Program-made: the position numbers and the translations under genes
The notes under the pieces: model-generated
What the model saw: the letters and a program-made list of their open reading frames with translations, nothing else
What the model was told of the DNA's origin: nothing
The model's database searches: none
Shown: positions 24,301 to 36,300 of the stretch, piece by piece
Layout: every line of letters starts with the position of its first letter
Position numbering within the stretch: position 1 is the first letter of the stretch
Origin: Holothuria scabra
Taxonomy: Eukaryota; Echinodermata; Holothuroidea; Aspidochirotida; Holothuriidae
Assembly: GCA_037179385.1 (NCBI GenBank)
Contig: CM074184.1
Span: 15,704,001-15,768,000 of the forward strand
DNA length: 64,000 nucleotides
Direction: 5' to 3'

Positions 24301-27300
24301 TCTTTCTGACCAATAACAGGGGTTACAGGTGGCATTCATAATTGTCATCAAGGATCCCTATGACATTCCATTATTTACTCAGTGTCTTCTTTAAATATTG
24401 TACCATTTTCGTACTAATACCACATCTTCTAAAAACTAGATGCAAACAAATGCAACTGGAAAACCTAGTCAAACCAATAGACCAGTGCAAAGTTTCTTCA
24501 AGGAGCAGTATTGTGCAATAGGTCGAAGGTCAACAGGTAACATTTCTATGTGTGTTTAAGCTGATGGTGGGTTATAAACACACATAAAACTGTGTGTTAC
24601 GCATGGCCAGCACAGCACTTAGATGTTTTGTTAGCAGTTGACCTGAACATAAAGGTCACTAACACATGCCCAGATATAAACTTCAAACTTGTCCATTAAC
24701 TGTTGTGCCCCCTGTGGGCTGGAGGTTGCAGAATATGCCCATGGTATTTCCCCCTGACATAAGAGGCAACTAAAGGGAAATCAAAGTTGCACTCAAACCA
24801 TATTTGAAAAATTAATTTAAACTTTAAGTCTCATAACAAGTTGACAAGTCATAAAATGAACTTAAAGCAAATTGACAAAACATTACAACATCACATTGAT
24901 AAGCTCTCTTTGTTTTTTGACACCAATTTTCTCCTTAACAAACACCTTTGATCATAACGTAAATAAATAGTCCAAGAGTTCAGGACTTTTTCCTTCGGAA
25001 CCCTTTGATTACTTATCAACTTTAAGGTTAGTCTGCAGAGCAGACTCTGTAGTAGCTGAACGATAGCGCTCTCTCAAAATCATTATACACCCAGAACTCT
25101 AAACAGTATAATATACAGAGTCTGCAAACCTTCGCTTAGTTTCCATTTACAGGAATTCTGCATTTTGAGGGACGAATTAATAAACATGAGATGGTCACCT
25201 GGTGCACGAACCAAGTATGAATAGTGTATTTTCGTACATACAACTGATACAACAAACAGCGAACAATCTAATTAGCTTTTGTATGCTGAAAATGTGTACC
25301 AGACCGTACGTTTGATGCACATATATTACATATTACACAAGATATAATTCAGTATTTAAATTTTTGTTGTGACGTCATTTTTGGTGGTCATAAATGAGGT
25401 TCGATAGAAAGTTGGCGGGCTATTGTATACCGTAGGAATGCCATGTAACTTTGTCAGGAATGTCGACTGCTCAGCAGTGAAGTTGTTGAAACTCATATAG
25501 AATTATTTATAGTATTTTTGTAGGATTTTTGATTTTTGAATGTAGTAGTTGAAGCGTAAACACAATAGCCTGCTTACAGCAGGCTACTTTTAGGTCAAAA
25601 CAACCCTCTGAGAAAATGAAGAATAGAATGCAATCAATGTGAAAAGATGATGTAATTTCAGCTTACTTCAAGTTCACTTAGTTCACAGATGCATCATGTG
25701 CTGAAAGTTCAACATATAAGAATCATATATTGTACAGAAACTTGCCAGAATGCTTTAATTACTTGTTATATCACGAATCAAAGAATTTTTGCTTAAATCC
25801 CTCCCTTACTATCATCCTATTACCTCTTCCATTTGAACACGAGAAATGACTGGCAGATCATCATCACCTTTTTTCTTTTTGCCTTTCTTACTCTTAGTCT
25901 GGTCTGCTTCAGTGCCCAAAACTGCTGACCTGAAGTTTCTTTGGTGTCGATTTTTGTTATTTCTGTTGGATGATTGAAAACAAGGATTTTGATTAAATAT
26001 CATGGTGACTTGTTGAAAGAACACTTGATCTTTCACATCCAAAATGAAAAACAGCTAAGATTTAAAGGTAGGGTATTCTACAGAAATGATACATTTTAGG
26101 CCAAGAATACCAGAACAAGAACTATGATGTAATAGCGGGTATGCTCTCTGTCTCTAAAGTTTTCCAAAGGCTGCATCCTAATGATGCAAAACATCAATGG
26201 AAATGACACAGATTAAAGGGGCAAGAGCAGTCATCGCAAATTGAAGTTCTGTAGTAGATAGTCCAGTTTCTTTGATTGGCTGTTGGGAGTCATGTGACAT
26301 TATTTTTTCTCTTCAAATGTGAAATTAACTAGGAGTTACTGCTTGGTTTACCTTGAATATGCAAAAGTAAAGTCATAAAATGTAATGAAAGATACTTTGA
26401 AGAAAAATAAGACGAAAATTGTGTTATTAAGCTTTTTCTTCAAAATAAGTTTGGAGGGACTGCCTTTTGCCTTTATGCAATTAAAGCAAATTAAAATTTT
26501 ACGTAATTCTATCACATTTTCTAAAAGTTGATCCATGGACACTAAAGTATATTTATGCATTTTGATTCAGTCAGCCAGTCTTTGAATTTTGGTTTTGAAA
26601 TAAAATTTCTTCACTTTCCCAATCCATGAAATGACTGTCATATGTTTGTGTACTAACCCATTAGGATAATAGCCTGGTAATATATTACCATGTTATGTAT
26701 AAGTTTTACGTATTTCTCATTAACACTTTTATGAAACAAGAGCCCAATGGGCACTATAGCCCCTTGCTGAATGTATTGAACTGAGTCTTGTCTGAAACCC
26801 TGGCATACAGGCAGAATATAGCTAATTATGTGAAGTTGGCCTGTTACTCTGGCAACCCCTATGTGACCTTCAAGTTGTTGGCACTGAATATTGCTTAGTG
26901 CCTACTGTACATCCACCAAGTTTCAGATCAGGAGATAATTTATATCTTGTTCCAGAGGTTTTCAGTATTTGACATCAAGTGACCCCAGATGACTTTTGAC
27001 CTCCACTGAAACAATGCAACTTTTCTTTCTGCAATTATTCTTCCACATATCAAATATGAAATCTACTTAAGCTCCCTGTCTTGAGATACTGTGTTTACAA
27101 GGTTTCAATGCTTGACCTCTGATGACCCCAAATGACCTCTGACCTCCTCAAAAATTAATATGCTTCCTCTTCTTGCCTTCATGCTTCTTTACACTGATCA
27201 CAAAATTTATCCAAGCTACCTACCTTGAGATATATCTACAACATTTTCAGTGTTTGCTCACTTTTACCCCAAATAACCTTTGACCGTCATCAAAAATTGT

Positions 27301-30300
27301 AGGGCTTATTGCTGCACCATAATGTATCTATGTACCAGATATGAAATCCATCCAAGCTTCCTACATTGAGAAACTGTCCTTTAAAGCTTTTCAGTGTTTA
27401 ACCACTAGTGACCCCAAATGACCTTTGACCTCCACCACAAAACAATACGGCACACCTTTACACTATGGCAGTTATGTGTAACAAGTTTCTATTTTTTATC
27501 CTCTTTATTTCAATTTTATGAGTGCAAACATCAAATTAAATTGAAATTATATCTGGTACATAAAAAGCTAATGAACTTCTGCTGAATTGAACAACCTACA
27601 ATAATTAACCAGAAAGCCAAAAGGCTTAGTGATTCCTTGCTGCTGAAATGTAAGGCCCTTTTTCACATTGACATTGCTTTGCAATGTTTTTCAATTAACA
27701 GGGCTCCATAATGTGCCCACAGAGTACACATGCAAGGCATCCAATCTTCCTACATTGAGATCCCCCTTGCCCGTCGTAAACCCAAATGACATTTGACCTC
27801 CACCAAAAACTTCTGGGACCATGTATTCACTATGTGCCATCTACATGACAAGTTACAGGACCCTACAAGTGACCTTTCTTGAAAGACTGTGCAGCAAAGC
27901 TTGTCAGGCTTTGAACATGCTGACTCCAAATGAACTTTGACCTTTGGGAAAATCAATAGGGATCATCTACTAAATATGACTAATCCACACACTAAATATG
28001 AGCACAGTCACATGTACCGTTCTTGAGATACCGTAATTACAAAGTTTTGACCTTTTGACCTCTCATGACCCCAAATGACCTTTTACCTCCACCAAAAACA
28101 ATAGGGAACATCTACTCAATATGGCCAACACACTCGCCAAATATGAGCACAGTCACATGTACCGTTCTTGAGCTATCGTGGTTACGAAGTTTTGACCTTT
28201 TGACCTCTCGTGACCCCAAATGACCTTTGAACTCCACCAAAAACAATAGGGATCATCTACTCAATATGGCCAATGCACACACCAAATATGAGATTAGTCA
28301 CACTTACTCTTCTTGAGAATCCGTGTTTACAAGCAATTTCTAAGGAATTTACCTATTGACCTCTCATGACCCCAAATGACCTTTGACCTCCACGAAAATC
28401 GATACGGATCATCTACTCAATATGACCAACCCACACACCAAATATGAGCATAGTCACATGTACCGTTCTCGAGTTATTGTGTTTACGAAGTTTTGACCTT
28501 TTGACCTATGGTGACCCCAAATGACCTTTGATCTCCACCAAAAACAATGGGGATCATCTACTCAATATGAACAACCCACACACCTAATATGAGCATTGTC
28601 ACATGTACATTTCTCGAGATATCATGTTTACGAAGTTTTGACCTTTTGACCTCTGGTGACCCCAAATGACCTTTGATCTCCACGAAAATCGATAGGGATC
28701 ATCTACTCAATATGGCCAATGCACACACTAAATATGAGATTAGTCACACTTACTCTTCTTGAGATACCGCGTTTACAAACAATTTCTAAGGAATTTACCT
28801 ATTGACCTCTCGTGACCCCAAATGACCTTTGACCTCCACGGAAATCGATACGGATCATCTACTCAATATGAACAACCCACACACCAAACATGAGCATAGT
28901 CACATGCACCGTTCTCGAGTTATTGTGTTTACAAAATTTTGACCTTTTGACCTCTGGTAACCCCAAATGATCTTTGATCTCCACCAAAAACAATGGGGAT
29001 CATCTACTCAATATGACCAACCCACACACCTAATATGAGCATAGTCACATGTACCGTTCTCGAGATATCATGTTTACGAAGTTTTGACCTTTTGACCTCT
29101 GGTGACCCCAAATGACCTTTGATCTCCACGAAAATCGATAGGGATCATCTACTCAATATGGCCAATGCACACACCAAATATGAGATTCCCCAAATGACCT
29201 TTGACCTCCATGAAAGTCGATAGGGATCATCAACTCAATATGACCAACCCACACACCAAATATGAGCGAAGTCACATGTACCATTCTCGAGTTATTGTGT
29301 TTACAAAGTTTTGACCTTTTGACCTCTGGTGACCCCAAATGACCTTTGATCTCCACCAAAAACAATAGGGATCATCTACTCAATATGGCCAATGCACACA
29401 CCAAATATGAGATTAGTCACACTTACCCTTCTTGAGATACCATGTTTACAAGCAATTTCTAAGGAATTTACCTATTGACATCTCGTGACCCCAAATGACC
29501 TTTGACCTCCACGAAAATCGATAGGGATCATCTACTGAATATGGCCAATCCACACACCAAATATGAGCATGGTCACATATACCGTTCTCGAGATATCGTG
29601 TTTACAAGGTTTTGACCTTTTGACCTCTCGTGACCCCAAATGACCTTTGATCTCCACCAAAAACAATAGGGATCATCTACTCAATATGACCAACCTACAC
29701 ACCAAATACGAGGTTAGTCACACAAACACACGACATCACCATCGCATAGATTCCTTGCCTGCCTTCGGCAAGGAATCAATAATATAACAAGTTTCATTCA
29801 AGTTCAACTTTCCCTTCTTTAATTACAGCATACCCCAAGCTACTGTCACAGACATATGCACACACAAACACAGGCCAACCTGACTACATCTGGGTTCCTT
29901 TTGCTAATGCAAGGGACCAAAAATAGGGTCAACAATGTACTGGATTAGCCTTGCAACATTAAGATGTAATACAATCTTGCCTTATGTGCAAGAAACTTAA
30001 GTTAGAAAGAAAGTAGCATGCCATATATGAGGTTCATTCATTGCCAAGGTTATTCTAAAATAGACCGGCTATCCCATTGTAAGAGTAGGGAGTGGCAGAA
30101 CAACCGATGACTGGAATAAAATGCCATGGGTGAAGCAAGATTGAAACAAAGAAGGTTATAAATTTAGGAATACAGACTTTAGGCATTGAAAGTTTACTCC
30201 ACCAACTTTAGTGACTTGCACCCAAATAATTTTAATATGTTGTTTGTCGTGATTAACATAGATCTGACTCAGAGACCCCAAGGAGTTTTTGTGGTTTGCC

Positions 30301-33300
30301 ATGCAACAGCAGTACAGGATTCAAGTTATTGCTGCACTTGTGACTTCTATTACAAAGCTACTTTTTCCACAGGTCTGCTTTTGAAACCAAACCTGCAGAT
30401 CAATATATTAAAAACAATAAAGAGGAATTGAACTATTTCCAAAGCAAAATGATACTGTAATTCATTACAGAGCTTCTGAGACCAAGATTTCTGTTTAATA
30501 TGCATATAGTGCTTTACTTAAAGTAATAGACAAAGAAATAGTCAGACCCTACCTGAAGTATTGTTCAGCACCTTGAACTAAATATGTAAGGGACTTTCCT
30601 CCCAAAGTTTGAATACATTGATGAGCATGAATATTTAATGTTTCACCATCTGTAATATTACCAAGACGGTCCTGTAAACAGAGAAAATGTTGTACTGATT
30701 TGGTAGGAAAGAACATGTAACAGCAACAACAATGGCTATGCTAGTATAAAACCCTAAATATCAATTTATCAAAGTGAAACCTATAATATTTCTTGTAACT
30801 TTTGCATAATTGCCATCACCCTAACCATTTCTTTATTAGATAAGTGTAGTGGTGCCCACATGACTTCAGAAGTCTCATGGGCACAAGCAAAAATGAAGTA
30901 CTGTACAGTACTACCAATCTGATATCAAAAGTGAAACAAGCAAAAATGTTTAAGGGTAATCAATCAATTGTAATTGTCCCTATGAACTGTACAATCTTAT
31001 AAAGAAGTGCAATGGGCAAAAAATGAGAGAAACATTGACTGGGTTTAGAGACTCCCCTCCTGGCTACACCTCTGACAAAGTGGTACTATTATGAGTAGTA
31101 ATGAAGAAAGACTGCCCTACATAAGTCTAACCTGTGTTGTAGCATGGACTAGGGGTACAAATTCACTCATCTTCATCACAAGCAGGGCATCAGTTTCTTC
31201 TGAACTCTTATCAAGATTGCATAACTGTCAAAAAGTCAAATAAGAAAAGATGATAAAACTGGTAAGACAAGTTTTAAAAGTGAGCAAGGGGTTAGCTCAA
31301 AATGACCTCAAGTCAAACTGTGATTTCCTAGCCTAAATTTCTAAGTCGCGAGTGTGAGCTGAAATTCCATACATATACAGTTAGGTGACCCAAGTCTTTC
31401 AGTTAAAGGGGAAGTTTAAGCAAAAATTAATTTTCATATGTGAAAGAGGAACCAAATCTACATAGGGTGGTGAAAGTTCCATTCAAATCGGAGATGTATT
31501 TCTTGAGATATCAGTAAATGAAACCAGTAGATTTGTGTTCAGAAGAGAATTTGAGGGCAGCAGAGCTTATATCACTTCCTCACATTGACAAGGAATGCTC
31601 TGCTTCCCTTTGTTTTATCAGTCTGTTGTGTTGACCTTGATAAAACGCATAGGACTTCCCTGTGAGGGATGCAAAGTTTGTGAGATTCTCATGCCACTTG
31701 TGCAATCATGTTTTAGTAATATGGGATTGTTGAGGAGAAAGTCAGTCTAAAGTTTAATGAAAAACAAAAGACTGTGCACTAATAAGGTGAAGTGATGTCA
31801 TATGTGCTTGCTTCAAGTTCACATTTTGTGGAAAATGTGAAAACTTTACATGCTCATATCTTGAGAACCACACATTGGATTTCAATGCAAATTTCATCAA
31901 AATGCTTATAATAAGCGCCCCTCTAAACATACGAAATCCTGTTGGGACCTTAACCCCTTTTCGAAAAGAGCAGCGGCTACAAATAATTTATACTAGTGTC
32001 AGAGTAAAGCTGCCATCACACTCAAGTGAATTTGGATCTGATTTCTATCTGACTTCGTTGTTGTGTGACAAACTGTTACACCAGGCTTAGTCGAACCCCC
32101 CACCCCAGAACAAAGCCACCCTGCCACCCATATTTCAGGTACCCTAACACCTAACCCAATCCTGGTTACCCATCCCTGGTTAACTAAAAGAAGTGGGGAT
32201 ATATGGTAATGGTGGTAGGAATTCATGAGAATTCATACACATTTACAAAGTTATGAGAAGGGAAATTTTCAGATCCTCAATCCTTTAATTTGACTTTCCA
32301 TTGGTTACAATTAGGGACTAATAATTACAACTGTGTCACAAAGCAAAAGCTTGCCGCGCAGGCAAGTGAAAACCCTTGCGACTTTGGGTAGATTAGTAGG
32401 TTCAAGATTTTTGTTTCGCAAGACAGCTCACCAGTAACTGAGATACTACACAAAACACGTGTTGAAAGTTATGTACATATATTACATTAAAGTATTACGT
32501 TACATTATTTCTTTCGTCGTCATAAGTTCTATTTCCTTCTCTCTCACATTTAATTTGCATCACATCTTGTTGCTGGAACTTAAGTATACGTTAACATAGT
32601 GTCCCGACATAGATTCTTAGAGCTGTAATAAACCCGGAAGCAGTAGTCTTGTACCGCCCTGGTAGTAGGCCGAGATATCTGGTACCAGTGTTCAGTTTGA
32701 CAAGCCTGGGGGTTAACTGTCTAGGAGGCGCTCTAACCGGAAAACCGTCAGAACGATATCCACCTGGTCCCACCTGAGGGGTCGGCAACCCTTAACCAAA
32801 AATCCAAGTCTCCTCAGCGGACTTGGATCACATGACATTCAGGATTATAGTGTACAGCCTGGTGAAGAGTAGCGTTATACACTAAGTACGTCGATTTAAA
32901 AGTACTAGTACACCCTCGGCGATGTCTAATAATTTACATATCATCCTCTGCGATGTATGTTTTCCCAAAGAGATCCCTATAGCATCCTCGGCGATGTGTA
33001 GGAAACTTCCACAAAAACGGCATACTACGTGGATACAGACTACTACTTCATGACTTCTCTCTCTCTGGGGTGTTAACCTGAAGTGCCCTACCACTCCCTG
33101 TTATTTCCATTCGCCTATACATCGAGCGATCAATCATCCCGGGGCTTAACATCCCTGAATACCTTCGCACAATGCCTTCCAACACTTAAGCATTCCGTTC
33201 CTTCTTAAATGAAGGCTTAAACTCTCGGTGACCCTTCAACACAATACGAAGTCACCTGTAGAGACGTGCGGACGGATTATTACAAAAAGGACATTTTATT

Positions 33301-36300
33301 CGCACGTGACATAACCCCTCATTTCAATTTGCTAATATTATTAGCATTCTTATAAATATAAATCGTCCTTTATACTTCATATATTTTACTCATTTGCGGA
33401 TCCTTCGTACCACTCAGCATTTTGCTTACAACCACCTAATAATAATCAACAAATGAAATTCATTAGTTTCAACGTGAAAACAATGGTACTAGTGTTTGGC
33501 TACCATTTACAACTTCGCAACCGTTACCTTAGTTTATTTGAATAAACATTTTCTTTTCCTCTGTTCGAACGCATACATACATAACTGACCTTCATATCAA
33601 TTAATTTAATTTTCCACACATCGACTCAGGTAATCTGCTCCAAAGTTCTCAGAACCCTTTATTGCTCTGATTACATAACGATACTGCTGTAAGCAAAGCG
33701 CCCATCGCATTATCCTACTATTCTTTTGTTTAGATTCTGACAGATGGATTAGTGGACGATGGTCTGTCTCAAGAATAAACTGCCTTCCATACAAGTAAAC
33801 GTGAAACTTTGAAACTGCCCATACTAATGCGAGGCATTCTAGTTCTATGGCTGAATAAGCCTTCTCTCGTGGCAATAATTTTCTGCTCGCAAAGAACACC
33901 GGAAAACTAATACCGTCATACTCTTGTAACAGAACTGCGCCCAATCCCACACCTGATGCATCGGTACGCAGCACAAACGGTCTATCCAGATCTGGAAGGT
34001 GCAAAATAGGCGTAGATGAAATTCGCGATTTCAGGGTACTGAAAGCCTTTTCATGCGCATCTTCCCATTGTACCGTATTTGGTTGTTTTCCCTTTGTTAG
34101 GTCCGTTAACGGGACAGCTATCGCGGCGAAGTTCGGAATAAATTTCCGGTAGTAACCGGCTAAACCGAGAAATGAGCGAACTTCTTTCTTAGTACGCGGT
34201 CTGGTAGCATTAACTATTTGTTTTACCTTATCAGGCTGGGGTCTAAGTATACCGTCTCCAACCACGTGACCAAGAAAATCAAGGGAATGAAACCCCATAA
34301 AACATTTTGAAGGTCGCGCTTTTAGACCCGCATCCTTAAGTCTACGTAGAACCTCAGACAAAATGATAAGATGTTCCTCAAAACTTTCGGTATATACCAG
34401 TATATCGTCAATGTAGTTTACTACATGCGACATTCCATCTAACAATTTGCGCATCATGCGTGTGAACACGGCTGGTGCATTGACTAAACCGAAAGGAAGA
34501 ACATTAAATTCAAATAATCCCTCCTCTGTAATGAATGCAGTCTTGTCCCTATCATCAGGATGTACTGGTATTTGCCAGTATCCCTTTGTTAAATCAATTT
34601 TTGAAAACCACTTGCCTTTAGCTATATTAGACATAAGATCGTCAATATTTGGAATCGGCTCTGGATCCACAATTGTAACTCTGTTAAGTAATCTGAAATC
34701 TATACAAAAACGATTACTTCCGTCCGGTTTTTTTACAATGACAATCGGGGACGCATAGGGAGATTCCGATGGGACGACCACTCCCATTTGCCTCATTTTT
34801 GCAATTTCGTCCTTAACTGTATCTCGTAACGCAAGAGGAGTAGGATACGGCTTACATCGAATAGGCTCGCTGGTAGTCAACATAATCCTATGTGTAACTA
34901 GATTCGTACAACCTGGTAAATCTGTAAACGTCTCCTCAAATCTACGCAATTCCTGTTTTAGCTGCTTAATTCTCTCTTTATCTAACATGCTATTGATATT
35001 AACGTCTTCATAACTTTCTGTTTGCTCTAGAGGCATTAAAAATTCCTCCAGAGGGAGCATGCAGTCATTACCATCAAACTCAGCTAAAATACTTTGAACG
35101 GTGCCCCCGTCCGTTTTACGAACACCACTTAACTCAGCTCGGCTCTGGTATAATTTTAGCAAATTCGCATGAAAAATTTTTCTCTTACCCTTAATTAAGA
35201 TTTTGTAGTCGTTCTTCCCCAACTTCCTGACTACTTCAAATGGACCCTTCCAATGCATTTTTAGCTTGTTTAGTTCGGTAGGCAGAAGGACTAACACTTG
35301 ATCTTTGACCTTAAATTTTCTATCTTTCGCCTTTCGTGTCATAATACTTGCGATACCTCTGTGCATTTTTACCAAGTTCCTCTTGTGCAAGTGTACACGT
35401 TTCCTCAAGCCTGTTACGCAAGTCTAGCACGTACTCGTAAGTTATCTTAACTTCTTCCTCTAAGGGTTCCCTGACCATAACTCTCTTAAGATAGTCATTG
35501 GGTCTCCTTTACTGACCTTCCATATAGCAGTTCAAAAGGAAAACCCCAAACTTTCCTGCGGTACTTCCCTTATAAGCAAACAACAATGCCGGTAAGTATC
35601 TGTCCCAATCGTTTGGCTTTTCAGAACACATACGTCTCAGCATTTTCTTAATTGTTCCGTTAAAACGTTCTACCAGGCCGTTGCACATAGGGTGGTAGGG
35701 AGTGGTGAACATTTGATTTAAGGACAACAATCGCCCCACTTCTTTCATTACTTCAGTGATAAACTGAGTTCCCTATCGGACAGTATTTCGCCTGGAACGC
35801 CTCTACCCGACAAAATATTTCCAATAAAGCCCTCGGCTACTCTAGTAGCTTCAATTCGGGGTAAGGGTATGGCTTCCGGGTACCGGGTGGCATAATCCAC
35901 CAAAGTCAAAATGTACCGATTCCCTCTTTCAGTTATGGGGTCTAGAGGTCCCACTATATCTACCGCAACCCGTTTAAAAGGTGTATCAATCAAAGGCATT
36001 TTGCCAAGGGTGACCTTCGAACCTTGCCTTTTGGGACCGTCTTTTGACAAATATCACACGAAGCACAATAACGCTGTACATCCCCATGGACTCCCGGCCA
36101 GTAAAATGAGCTTAATATTCTGTCTGTAGTTTTCTTGGTCTTGAGGTGACCTCCCATCGGAGAATCATGGGCTAAATGTAAAACCTGGTGTCTGAATTCT
36201 TTTGGTACCACCAGCTGGCGGAATATCCTACCATGTTCCACCTGGGGTGACCGGTATTCCCGAAAAATCAAGCTGTTGTCAACCACAAATTTTGATTCAC

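Noticed and set aside
15851..29785. CRISPR-like array
   Set aside because: The direct repeats are 145-156 bp units that are themselves similar along their length, with no short repeat/unique spacer alternation; the genome is eukaryotic.
32882..33094. 70-codon frame present in both LTRs
   Set aside because: Identity between the copies follows from LTR identity. No domain was seen and it lies in the regulatory repeat.
34447..34758. 103-codon + strand frame
   Set aside because: It is the antisense shadow of the reverse transcriptase frame, whose motifs are unmistakable on the - strand.
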